DNA of 64,000 bases from Dichetophora obliterata (taxonomy: Eukaryota; Arthropoda; Insecta; Diptera; Sciomyzidae): positions 226,995,293 to 227,059,292 of the forward strand of contig OY986435.1 in the NCBI GenBank assembly GCA_963920525.1, read 5' to 3'. Shown piece after piece: positions 33,485-44,540 of this stretch (position 1 is the stretch's first letter; every line of letters begins with the position of its first letter). The notes under the pieces are model-generated. The model saw nothing but the letters and a program-made list of their open reading frames with translations, was not told the DNA's origin and made no database searches. The translations under genes and the position numbers were made by a program.

Positions 33485-36400
33485 TAAACCGCAAGTCTAA
33501 ATTAGAGCTTGTGTATCAAAATGTCAGGGGTCTTAACTCCAAACTTTCCGATATTTTCATAAACAGTTTTGATTTTGAATACAACATTATAATTTTTACA
33601 GAGACTTGGCTTCGCTCTAATATCTTAAATTCTGAAATAATGTGCAATAAATATCAAATTTTTCGTAAAGATCGTCATGATAAGATCGGTGGTGGTGTTT
33701 TGATAGCTGTTCAAAACTCGCTTGTATCTGAAGAATTGACAATTCTTGACACCAGTGACATTGAGTTGTTACAGTGTTACAGTGAGTTGTTACAGTGCTC
33801 TTACATTCCTCCTAAATGTGACTTAACAATGTATTTAAAACATTTACACGCCATCGAAAAAGTTCATAATTTGTTAAAAAATAATGACGTTCTTATTGTG
33901 CTGGGTGATTTTAACCTACCTTTTATGACTTGAAGATCGTCTGACGATTCTTCATTTCTTACCCCTGTTTTCAATAGTGATTGGATAAATGACTTCTTAG
34001 ATAAGCTGTCTGATCTGTGTCTTCAACAAGTCAATGATATTTTAAATATAAACCACAGAACCGTAGACCTTGTATTTGTAGATAAATGCACTACTGTTAA
34101 TCTCCATTGTTCGAATCCCGTATCTCTTCCAGAAGATGTACATCATCCAACTCTTGAAATAACAGTTTTACTCCCCCACGAAAAAGAAGATAAAGTAACT
34201 TCTGATGCGCGAAATAAAAAAGTTTATAAATTTAAGAAAACGGACTATGTAAAACTTAATTCCATACTTTCGCAGACTGATTGGTCTCCAATTTTAACCA
34301 GCGGAACATCATATTCATATTATGACGTCGAATCTTCTGTACAGTTTTTCAATGATACTCTGCAAAGGTGTTTCTTATTGTCCGTCCCAAAAAAAAGGTG
34401 TTTCTCCAATCCTTTAAATCCACCCTGGCTAACAAATGATCTAAAGGCACTTAAAAATTTAAAAAGTCGTTTATTTAAAAAATATAAAATATCTGGTTCT
34501 AGTTTAGACTTTGCTTCCTATTCTTCTTGTCGTTATAGATATCAACTTTTAAATAAACAATGCTATTCTGCTTATATAATTAACATAAAATCTCAATTTA
34601 AAGATGATCCAAAACTTTTCTATTGTTTTGGTTACTCAAAACGTAAAGCCTCCAGTTTTCCACCCCTTATGAAATTCAATCAGGAAGAATCATCTTGTGA
34701 CAATGTGATTTCTAACATGTTTGCAAACTTCTTTAAATCAACTTACTCCGATATACCATTTAATACTAGCACGGTGTATCCTTTTCTCCCGCCAGTTAAC
34801 GCTTTTGAAACTCCTGTAATAGACCCAAATATTGTCATGTGTTATCTTCGGCAAGTAAAATCTTATTTTACGACCGGCCCTGATAAAATTCCAAGCTGTA
34901 TTTTAAAGCAATGTGCTACAAACCTGTGTACTCCTCTAGCAAACATTTTTAATATATCCTTGCATAGTGGTTATTATCCTATTATATGGAAGGATTCTTA
35001 TATTATACCCCTTCATAAATCTGGCTCCAAGAGAGATGTTTCTAACTATCGAGGAATTGCAAAATTAAGTGCAATCCCTAAGTTATTTGAGAAAATCATA
35101 ACTGATCAATTAACCCAATTCGTGTCTTCCACCATTTCTGTCTTTCAACATGGTTTTCTGAAGGGTAAGTCTACTACAACAAACCTCTTAGAGTTTACTA
35201 CGCGTGTTATAAATGGTTTTACTTTGGGACTGCAGACTGGTGTTATTTATATGGACTTTAGCAAAGCTTTCGACAGTGTTAATCATATTCTTCTTTTGAA
35301 AAAACTCCACCTTATTGGATTTCCTGTCACATTATTAAATTGGATAAATTCGTATTTATCTAGACGTACTCAAAAGGTGTTATATAAGAATTCTCTTTCA
35401 AAAAGTATTTCGGTCACTTCTGGCGTTCCTAAGGGCAGTCATCTTGGACCGGTTTTGTTTTTGCTATTCATTAATGATCTTCCTTCGGTAATAAAACACT
35501 GTAACGTCTTAATGTACGCTGACGACGTGAAACTTTTTCTTTGTTACAAATCACCCGAAGAACGACATCTTTTACAATCTGATCTAAATAGACTTGTGGA
35601 CTGGTGTAGCTTAAATATATTAAATGTCAACTTAAAAAAATGTAAGCAAATGACATTCTCGCGAAAATCTGCTAATAACATAAATTACACTATAAGTAAC
35701 ACTAACTTAGAAATAGTTTCCAGTTTTCTCGATCTTGGTGTTATTATGGATTCAAAACTTCGCTTCAATCTCCAAGTTAATATGGTGATATATAAGGCAA
35801 GAGGAGTCCTTGGTTTCATTAAAAGATGGGCTAAAGAATTCAGTGATCCCTTTACTACTAAATTATTATATACCTCTCTCGTAAGGCCAATTCTTGAATA
35901 TGCATCAGGTTTATGGAATCCACAATATAATGTCTACATCGACGCACAGTGGGAGGTCTCCATATAAGTTTTGGCCATAATTAGTAAAAATTAACTTAGG
36001 GCTCTAAAACTTGGCATAGCTACGTTTTAGGGTAAAAAATACATTTTTTTGAAATTTTGAAGAAATTGGTCCATGGAAACGCCTATCCCCTATACTTTTT
36101 TTTTTTTTTTTAAACACATTCAAACTTATAACTGAGTATGAGAAAATAATTTTAATTAAAGAAAAATTGATTAATTCAGAAAAAATATTTTAATTTTGAC
36201 CTTTGGGTCCAGTTTAGGGCTGCCGACTGATACGTCCAGTTTAGGTCTGGATAAAATCTGCTGACAGATACGTCCACCTCCCATCCAAGTTTTTTTCGGC
36301 AACGCCCACTTCCGGTACAGAAAGTTTTGACGAAATTTGTAATTTGATTCATGAGCACTTCGAAGTATTTTTCATATGGTTCTTTGGTAATTAAAAAAAT

Positions 36401-36587
36401 ATTTAAAAACATTTACAACGAAGTTCAGTAATGGACACGCCTTTTAATATACATCCACATTTCTTAATTCGTTTAAGTATAACTCCGCTGAAGTTTAACA
36501 ATAACCTAGGAAATTTTTGATACTAACCATTAAACAATTAACTTATGAAAATAAAAGACATATATGTGCTTTTACAGTTAAAATTTT

Positions 36588-38501
36588 TTACTGCTCATAA
36601 AGCTGAAGCTTTAGCAAAAGTTTAGCTTCGCCTGACAACTCTTTGTATTTTTTTTCTTTCTTCAGTCTAAAATGGCTGATAAGAGAATCAGAAGATATTA
36701 GCAGATGGTGCATAATATCTTCATTATTTGCAGTCCTTGAGAAGCATCTGCTATTGTGTAGGCGTGCATTTTTAAAAATTTTATTGGAAGCTTCTTGTGC
36801 TTCTTCAGAAAAGCGTCCAATTGGAATGCTCAACTCCTTTATTATTTCACCTCCATGAATAAGTACTTTGTGCACAGATGGAGGCATATTGTACCACTTA
36901 TACCACTGTACGTAGAGATCAGCTGTTTCTCTGGTGTAAATCTCAAATTTTTCTGCATCTACTTCCAATCCGCTAGCAATTACCTGGTAATTGTTCGCAA
37001 AACTTTTTATTAAGTCCTTATTATCTTCTTCAGTTAACAAAGCTTAAAATTACCTGCAAAATGTTACCGAACCTTTTTATTAAGTCCTCATTTACTCCTA
37101 AAATCAAAGAGACTTTTTTGGGTTCTGCAATATATGCAATTTTTTGGGTTCCATAGTATATCATTATTTTCATCACATGAGATTTGAAGTGGAACAAACG
37201 ATATAATAAAAACACTATCATCAGCAAATTTACCAACATTCAAAAGTTCTGCCTGCGCCGACGTTGATGGTTCATTTGACATATAAGTCTCTTCATTCCA
37301 TCTTTGTTTAAATGTTTGTTGGCCTGATGATCCATTCATTCCCCATTACCAAATAAAGTAAATTCCTTGCCGTTAGCATAACTTAAGTTTTCAAATGAGA
37401 GTGTACTTATTATCCTTTGAACAGTATGGTTCAACAATTCTTGCAATTTCACTTCAGCACCACTTTCTTTGACAGAAATTCTTTGGGGATAACAATCTTT
37501 CTTAGCAAGTGCAATTTTTTCATAAGGTGGATAATATTTTTCACCAAGTAACATTTTATTGTAGGACCTTTGGTCTTCATATTTTGATTTTGTAAAACCT
37601 AAATCCATGTACATGGCCAAAGCACCGTTTTGCATTCTCACTTCTTCAGAATTTGTGGAGCATTCAAGTTTATATTTTTTGGTTGCTGCTTGTGCTAATG
37701 AATCATAATCGTAATTATCACAAAGTTCTGCGATACGTCTTCGTTTCGTTCTCTCAGAAATTTTGCTTAAGCGCGGACGACCACATTTTGAAGTTGAGGC
37801 TTTATAGGATAACTCTTCGTCTTGGTGGTTTTCTTCTATTTGTGGCTTCTAAGTTTAAAATATAAATACCTATATATATATATATAAATATATAAGAGTA
37901 CTATGAAACAGAGATGATATTTGTAGCTACTGGGATCGAAAGTCAAAAAACACTAAAAATAATAATTTTAGGAATTGCCAATATACTTTTAAGAACTGCT
38001 CGCACTTTTAGGTTATTTTTGCGACATAACTTTTGAGTGTGGCTGTGATTTTATATTTTCCATAACAGAAAGAATTAAAGATACCAAAAACAAAAAGCGA
38101 GCAGTTTTTCAAATTATACTTTGGTTTTTAATTTACAAAATCGTTCCACTCAAATGTATTCAAACTAGAATGAAGAGCAGGACTGAGATGGAAAGGTTTA
38201 GTATATTATTTAAAGTTATAACATACCGAATTGTCAACACATCTATTAAGAGAAAAACAAGATTCTAGAAAATCCGAGTTTTTCTTTTTAAATATGTTTT
38301 GTGTTCGATTGCTTGATTTCCATAGAGTATGTAACTTTAAATCCAAGTATTTAAGTTCTTTTTCCAGTGCATCATCATCAAAATTTTGTAAAGAATTATC
38401 TTTTACAAATTGCATCATGCCATCAATTTTTTTGCTACGCTCCAACTTGCTTGCACCAAGCCACACTTCAAAAAGATCAAGATTTTTAATAACACTTGCC
38501 A
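36588..38501 (-). pseudogene. Transib transposase (RAG1 core homologue), internally deleted
   Basis: Exon 38501-38227 (275 bp, acceptor TTTTTATAG, donor GTATGT) is followed by an exon starting at 37848; phases match. The second exon runs through a basic stretch (GRPRLSKISERTKRRR), KYEDQRSYNKMLLGEKYYPP and a frameshift at about 37337, reaching NGSSGQQTFKQRW and FIISFVPLQIS. In Transib and RAG1 the motif is DGSSG/DGMGD, whose D is the first catalytic acid; here it reads N. About 200 residues (second D and zinc-binding part) are missing before the C-terminal block 37040-36588. That block has MPPSVHKVLIHGGEII, SEEAQEASNKIF and NSRCFSR, aligning with the RAG1 HKTLAH and SEGNESGNKLF region that holds the catalytic E. 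The first exon is not found. The gene is dead. Confidence 0.85.
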
Positions 38502-38712
38502 CTATAAAAATTAAATTATTCTTTATTGAACACAAACATTTATAGTTAAAACACAAATAATTCATACTTTTATAAGTCCAAATCCTATTTTGTAAAATAA
38601 TTTCCAAAACCTTGTTTCGATTATTTAGTTTAAGCGTCTTTATTTATCAGCGGAGTGATAAAATATTGTTTAACACTTAAGTACTGATGTGAAAAAAAAA
38701 TTAAGTTAGTAA

Positions 38713-38897
38713 TGATGTTGGTCTGTGGGACCACGAGCATTTTGTTATTTGATAAATAAAACTTAGTACAATTTTTTTTAACCCATGCATGTTTACAATA
38801 AAAAGAAGACGAAGATATAATTCATTCAAACCGATCAATATACAAATAATAGACTTTAAATATTTTGATGTGGTCCCGTAAGCCAACATCAGTACTT
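38713..38897. repeat. Small inverted-repeat element within Transib-2
   Basis: GATGTTGGTCTGTGGGACCA on the left and, inverted, GATGTTGGCTTACGGGACCA on the right, enclosing about 140 bp of non-coding DNA. It could be a short MITE. Confidence 0.5.
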
Positions 38898-40500
38898 TAG
38901 GGTTAACTAAATTAGTTGAAGCATATTTTAAATCATAAGCATAAAGAGAATGAAAAAAAAACAATTCTAAGTGAGGCAAACTGCAATAAACAATAACAAT
39001 GCATCTTAGTTGAAAGCTTTAACAGTAGTGGCGATTAAGGAATAATATGATTTAAGTCTATTATAATTCATTATTTATTTATAGTTTTAAATAAATACTT
39101 TTTTATGTATAAATGTAAAGTTTAAATAATTATAAATGCTTATATTATTATATAAATTTTTTTTATTATAATATGAAAAATGGTCGTGATTAACATATAA
39201 ACATTTAATTACTTAAAGCGCTCTCATACGGAAGTTTTCGGAAGCTTGAATTGCTTTTGTTTTATTTTGGGGTAAGGTTAATCTTCACACAAAATTTCAT
39301 CAAAATCGGTCTAGTCGTTTAGACGAGAAGGTATAAAACTTACCTGTAGCACTTGTAAATAGATGTGCTGGAATGAGCAATAATATTGAGATTGTTTGGA
39401 AAAAAATGATATACAACTGCAATAGGCAACTAAAGGCAGCTAGAAACTTATTTTTTATTTAGTTTATATATTTTTACTCAATACTTTGAAAAAAAATCAG
39501 ATATGCTTTTTGATGTATTTTTTTATTTGTCTGCTAAAGTTTTCAAAAATGTTCAGTTTTATACATTTAGAATGCATACACTTACAAAATCACCAAAACT
39601 TTTTTGTTGTATCAAAAATAAGAAAATATTCATTTTCGGCAAGTAAAATTCGCATTCTTTGACTAATTTTTTACTTCCTTTACATTCTTATAAAAACAAA
39701 AAAACTGGAGCACTTTCACAACAGGTAATGAAATTCAAAAATATTCTCAATATATTTTCGTCAAAAAAGTGTCAACTTTGATGTTGTTTTGTGTCTAAAC
39801 TAGATAGAATTTCTGAACAATTTTCATTGGTTTTTCTTATCTAAAGTATTTACTCTCGACATTTTAACTTTTTTTTTTTGATTATCAACAATTTTGTTTT
39901 TTTTTACTTATGGCCACGAATCTCCCACTGTGCGACGCCATAGAATCCGTTCAAAAACAGTTTTTACTTTTTGCTTTACGTCATAGTCGTTGGAACCCCA
40001 ATATTATGCTTCCATCGTATGAAATACGCCTTAAAATTATTTTACTACCTTCCCTAAGAAGCAGAAGAATGATGCTTAATGTCATGTTTCTGTATAAATT
40101 ACTTCGTGGCGAGATTAATTCGGAATATCTCATCTCAGCTCTGAATTTTAACATCCCAAGGAGAGGAACTAGACATTTTCTGTTTTTTAAGTTGAGTCAG
40201 TGCAGTTATAATTACGCTCTTCATGAGCCTTTACGATGTATGTGCCGTGATTTCAATGATAACTTCAACATGATTAATTTTTCTGATTCGGTAGACGTCT
40301 TAAAACGGAGAATTATATTACATTTAAATAATTAAATCAATTTTACTTCATCCTATTATACCTAACGCAATTTTATAACAATGTAATATTGACAATTGAG
40401 ATTGTTCCGTTTCTCTTTTTTGTTTCGATATTATGTTTTATAAAGTAAGCACCATCAAATATGAATCGTTTTTAAAACTTACTTTTTAATTATTCAATAT

Positions 40501-41740
40501 TTTAGTTTTTAATCAAATTGGGATTTACGTGCTCACGTGGTTTCTTGATTTGAAATCAGACTGAACTCTCACACTATCACCTGGATTGGTGTGCCAGAGT
40601 ATATCTCTTTTCCATACAAGTTTATGCCTGCGTTGGTCCAAATGCATATCCAACTAATTGGGATTTTGATTTGGCGGATATGAGATTTACCTCATTTCCA
40701 CGTAGGTCCTTGGGTTGGACAATGGCCGCAAACCAGTTAAAATGAGTTTAGTGTTTTTGATTGTTTTTCGGGTACCTTAAATTGATAATTACTATTATTT
40801 AATTCGATGTTGCTTATTTATATAGAATCAAGTATACTTAAATACGCGTTTATATATATTCAATTTTAAAATTCCGCTGAAAAGCCAATTAATGTGCTTA
40901 GTGGAAAATCCTAATTGCCAATAGGGGGTATGTTTTAGTACGTAGGTGCATTCTATCTGTCCCGGCTGATTCGGGCAGATTTTAGAATGTGAATCGTGCA
41001 TGCGTATAGGACGGGTATACGTATCTTTGGAAGATTTCATACCTCCGGGCGAATCCAAAAAAAAAAACAAACTATAGGAACTGATTTAGTTTGATTAGCG
41101 ATAAAAACTTGCGAATGGATAAAAAAACAAGTTTGGGATACATTTATTGTTTTAATCTATTCCGGCCCGGCTCCGAGACCTTTTGTAAACGAAGAAATAG
41201 ATGTTTTGCTTTGATTGCGGCATAGCATCCTTACTAGTAAAGTTACGTAAATTTATTGTACTAAATAAGTGTAGACAATTTTAATGAAAATATTTTGATA
41301 TACTGTTTATTTATCTGAGACGTCTGGTTCTTGAGATATATTTGAAACACGATGCAAATATTTTCAAGAATTTCAGTAAAAAAAAATACACGAACTCGTA
41401 CAGAACAGATAAAGGGTATGAAATCCGCTTAAAAGTTATCTGCGTATAAACACAGTTGTTATATCTTTAACCGTCAATAAATTATATGAAATATATTTTA
41501 AAAGTAGTGAACAAAGTTATGTTTGTGACAATCAGAAAATGTTTGCTGCGAGCATATTGCTTATGTGATAATGCAGTGTACATAATATATTCATTGCAAC
41601 AAATTAGCTTGTTTGCAGTGAACATAACATATTTATGGCAAACATAATTTTTCTTGTATAAATAAAATTGTTTGCTACAAAAAAGTTTTTAAATACATAC
41701 ATTAATATCATCTCATATTATGTTTCCAGTAAACATTTTT
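40501..41740. other. Non-coding stretch between LINE and Transib-1 transposase
   Basis: No gene recognised. The LINE 3' UTR probably extends some way in. Repeats of GTTTGCNNNGAACATA type at 41500-41660 and an end-like TTTTTTTCTGCGTGTATAA at about 41737-41755 suggest another eroded MITE, which may have removed upstream Transib-1 exons. Confidence 0.35.
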
Positions 41741-42528
41741 TTCTGCGTGTATAATAACCAAAATGTAAAGATTATGATAAAAGCATTTGAATCAACACCA
41801 CTTTGCTATTTTGCTGAGGACGAAATTAAAATTGTTAAAGGCTTGCTAATAGATGTGGTATTGCAAGGTATTGTAATTTTACAAATTATAAGAAAAAATT
41901 CAGAAATCACTGGAGTAGACGAAAATTTGGTTAAACGATTGTATGTTACATTACAGGTAAAACATTTTAATATATACATATATGAATTATTTTGAATTAT
42001 ATTAATGCTTAAAAGTTTTAATATATTTCAGGTCATAGCACCTGGTCTTAAAATTAATATCACAAAATTAAAAAATTTTTGTTTAGTAACAACAAAATTA
42101 TACGTTGAACTATATGATTAGTACTACATGCCTGTTACTGTACATAAAATATTAATTCACAGTGCAGATAAAGTTTAAAAAGCGATAGTACCCAATAGGT
42201 CAGTTATCCGAGGATGCGCAAGATTCCAATCACAAACTATTTCGGTTCTTCAGACTTCACAACACGAGAAAATTTTCAAGATCTGCTAGCAATTCAGATC
42301 TTTTGCATGCCCTTCACCAAAAAAATATTTAGGATAAAATTACGAATAAAATCTTTGTAGAAATACAAACAGAGGCTATTCGTAGAATGTACAAATATTT
42401 TGTACATAGTACAAACGTTTGTAGTGTTAGCCGCATAAAAAAAAATTTTTAATTCGTAACTTTGTACATTCTACAAACGCTAGTTTGTAAAAATCTAAAT
42501 TGTATAAATTTTTGAACTGAATGGACAT

Positions 42529-44181
42529 TAGACCGGTCGTTAAAAATAAATTTTGAAGTGCCGGGCAGATTCTGTTTCCTTTTGGTCTAAAACCATTAAA
42601 TTTAAAATTTGGGGCTGATCGGATAATATTTAGTGGCCCATCAACCAAAAATTTAAATACATGAAATGGAAAAAATTTATATTTACCCAATATTCTTCAA
42701 ATTAAGTGCACAAAAGAGAATATTTTATGTATATCGTTTTGAAATATTTCTCTTGCTGTTGCAAAGCAAAACAAAAAAGTACCGTTGCTAATAGCTCAGT
42801 ACACAAAATATATGTATTTTGAGTCTTTATTCTTTATTTTCATTCAGTCTTGATGCGTGTCAGATATTGTTTAAGGAAAAAGTGCAAATAATTATAAAAA
42901 AGAAACGGTAAAAGAATTAAAAGAATTTAATATTGTGTAAATTTGTGTATCGTGTGAATTTCATTTACATGTTTTTCGTGTGAAAATATAAAAAAAAATA
43001 TTAATACATAATTTGTTAGCACGACACTAATTGGAAATTTCATAATGGCGGATTTGCCAACAACATCTTCTTCAATTACTACTCTAAGTTCAGTGGATTC
43101 CAATATTATTCTTATTGGCCGAATATTACACCAAATATTGGGAGCTAAATTACCCTCAAATCGTCAAGTTTTGCAAGTATTGTTTTATAATATGCGAATC
43201 GCAAAATTTTCATCCAAAGAGATAGTTAGATGAAATCGCAAAGTTATCTGTAAATATGGCATCGGTGTTTTGGCAACAAGCTAGAATACCAATACGTGAA
43301 GAACACAAATGTTGTGAAAAACTAATTAAAATTTATGATGAATGGAACCGTGTTAGGAAAACTTTTAGGAAATTTTTTAGAACGGAAATTGATTCAGCTC
43401 CCATGCCGCCACCACATGTATGAAATTGTTTTGAAAAGTGTATTTGAAGTAAAATATTCCGCAACAAGTGCACCCGAAGTACCCATTTTCAACAGATTCG
43501 CTGCGGTTTGGGATAACCTTGATCACGAGTTGTACAAATGTGGTCTAGATGATGAAATTGTCCGCTCTAAAATAAGTAACGAAGAATCTGAAGCTCTAAA
43601 AATATTCTGCAATAATCAGCTGCAGCAAATGCAAATCCGTGCAGATTATAAAGAATTTCTTCAACTTACCTTGACATTTCTTGGAGAAGATGGTATGAAT
43701 TTTTTCACATGCAGTTCAACATCACATGCAAGGTTCATGGGAAAAGGATTGTATTGCTTGAAATATTTCTTTTTAGAGGGCAGTTTCGCTTAACAGCAGC
43801 AGAATTCAAAGCTTTGCGAGAAATTTGTATTTTTCTTGTGAAGGATCTTCAATTTATAAAAAATGCCATCGCCTACGCAGAAATTGATAAAGAAGTATCT
43901 GACACAATTTTGTCGAAATTTAAAGCACATTTGTGGTACTTAACACCGGAAACTACAGCCTTAGCATTCTTTGACCCTAATGTTTCACTAGAAGAAAAGC
44001 GTGAAATGGTGAATTGTCTACAATCAATAGAACCCAATGTAAACCTATTGGAAGGGCGAAGAATTGCGGACCCAAAAGTGCTCCACCTCACCTCATTGAG
44101 AGATTTTGTCTCTTATAAAAGTAACTATTTCTTTTCGGCATTCAAAATCAGACACTTTTTTGGAAAATAACGACCGGTCTA
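42529..44181 (+). mobile_element. DDE-type transposon of unassigned superfamily, 8-10 bp TSD
   Basis: Inverted ends TAGACCGGTCGTTA at 42529 and 44181. Direct repeat ATGGACAT on both sides (42521-42528 and 44182-44189), extendable to 10 bp (AATGGACATT) because the TIR edge is ambiguous. Length 1653 bp. It encodes one broken transposase-like protein on the plus strand. The duplication size would fit hAT, P, Merlin or Mutator-like groups, but the protein does not carry their hallmarks in a form I can assign. Confidence 0.75.
43045..44170 (+). pseudogene. Transposase-like protein with CRHH motif, frameshifted
   Basis: Frames in order: MADLPTTSSS start to 43233; a shifted frame with FWQQARIPIREEHKCCEKL and DEWNRVRKTFR; then 43335-43790 with LIQLPCRHHMYEIVL, APEVPIFNRFAAVWDNLD and SHARFMGKGLYC; then from about 43755 LFRGQFRLTAAEFKALREIC and WYLTPETTALAFFDPNVS. 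The CxxH in CRHH sits where many DDE transposases have a C/DxxH motif between the second and third acids. From memory, similar uncharacterised repeated proteins of arthropods carry a CDTT block before it; that part is deleted here near 43380. At least three frame changes are needed, so it is inactive. The family name is not assigned. Confidence 0.6.
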
Positions 44182-44540
44182 ATGGACATTGTTTGATAAT
44201 ATACAAAGCGGTGGCAGCAGCGTTCGTATATTTGTTCGTATCTTTGTAGATGAAACGAATGCGTTTATAAAATATACAAATATTTCTTTGTACAATGTAC
44301 AAACGGTCATTTGTATTATTCACAAAGTCGTTCGTAGGCTGAAAAGAACAAACAGCTTTGTAGAATATAATAATTGTTTTGTACATAGTAAGAAGCTTTT
44401 TTTTTTTGGTGTTCTGCTCAATTCAGATCCAGTACTTTCAATCCTTGGTTTTAATAAAAAATCTCCACAAAGCTATCTGATTGTAGCAAAATACCTTTTT
44501 GATGAGGAAAGTGAAAACACAACTTTTACAGATAATGTGT

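Larger units (their letters stand above)
35945..39932. mobile_element. Transib-2: RAG1-related DNA transposon inside LINE ORF2
   Basis: Both ends read CACAGTGGGAG inward, and the first seven bases equal the RSS/Transib heptamer CACAGTG. A perfect 5-bp duplication CGACG flanks it (35940-35944 and 39933-39937), matching the 5-bp GC-rich TSD of Transib. The encoded protein (minus strand) carries RAG1-like motifs. A shared block TGGCCATAA lies 20 bp from the heptamer at the left end and 9 bp at the right. The size is about 4.0 kb, with an internal deletion in the transposase. Confidence 0.92.
33490..40335 (+). pseudogene. LINE ORF2 endonuclease-reverse transcriptase, interrupted by Transib-2
   Basis: The APE-type endonuclease part shows YQNVRGLNSK, IIFTETWL and VLGDFNLP. 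One TGA (about 33931, in the usual TW position after FMT) interrupts an otherwise single frame. RT motifs: SNYRGIAKLSAIPKLFEKII, QHGFLKGKSTTTNL, GVIYMDFSKAFDSVNH, SGVPKGSHLGPVLFLLFIND and LMYADDVKLF (catalytic DD). The post-RT region RPILEYASGLWNPQYN is cut in codon GAC|G at 35944. It resumes after the insertion as IESVQKQFLLFALRHSRWN and ends at 40335. Coding sequence on both sides is in the same frame once Transib-2 and one 5-bp duplication are discounted. Only one stop plus the insertion break it, implying relative youth. Confidence 0.9.
33050..40500 (+). mobile_element. Jockey/CR1-like LINE inserted in Transib-1 and split by Transib-2
   Basis: The LINE comprises an ORF1 tail, then ORF2 with endonuclease and reverse transcriptase, interrupted at 35945-39932 by Transib-2, then the ORF2 C-terminus ending at 40335 and a 3' UTR of uncertain length. 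Coding quality is much better than in the LINE at 13586. The exact 5' and 3' ends and target duplication are not resolved; both boundaries given are approximate. Confidence 0.8.
42313..44421. mobile_element. CACCAAAAAA-ended element inserted in the Transib-1 transposase
   Basis: The left end CACCAAAAAAATATTTAGG (about 42316) and, inverted, the right end CACCAAAAAAAAAAAGC (about 44417) interrupt coding sequence between HAL and LNSDP. Without the nested transposon it is about 450 bp, full of TTTGTA/TACAAA palindromes such as TTTGTACATAGTACAAAC. It is non-coding, and the target duplication is at most 2-3 bp and unclear. Confidence 0.55.
41748..44540 (+). pseudogene. Transib-1 transposase C-terminal part, split by an insertion
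   Basis: Exon ending at 41956 (ITGVDENLVKRLYVTLQ), GT-AG intron 41957-42031, then VIAPGLKINITKLKNF, YYMPVTVHKILIHS, IGQLSEDAQDSNHKLFRF and RLHNTRKFSRSASNS to about 42312. This parallels the Transib-2 protein block by block (GVNEDLIKRF, MPPSVHKVLIHG, SEEAQEASNKIF, NSRCFSR), including the probable catalytic E. After an inserted element the frame resumes near 44424 with LNSDPVLSILGFNKKS and stops at 44540. Lesions: TAG near 42119, TAA near 42176 and a 1-nt insertion near 42193. Upstream exons with the first two catalytic acids are absent. Confidence 0.8.

Noticed and set aside
43873..44386. Minus-strand ORFs opposite the CRHH protein and Transib-1 insert
   Set aside because: Shadows of the plus-strand coding frames and of the TTTGTAC repeat region.
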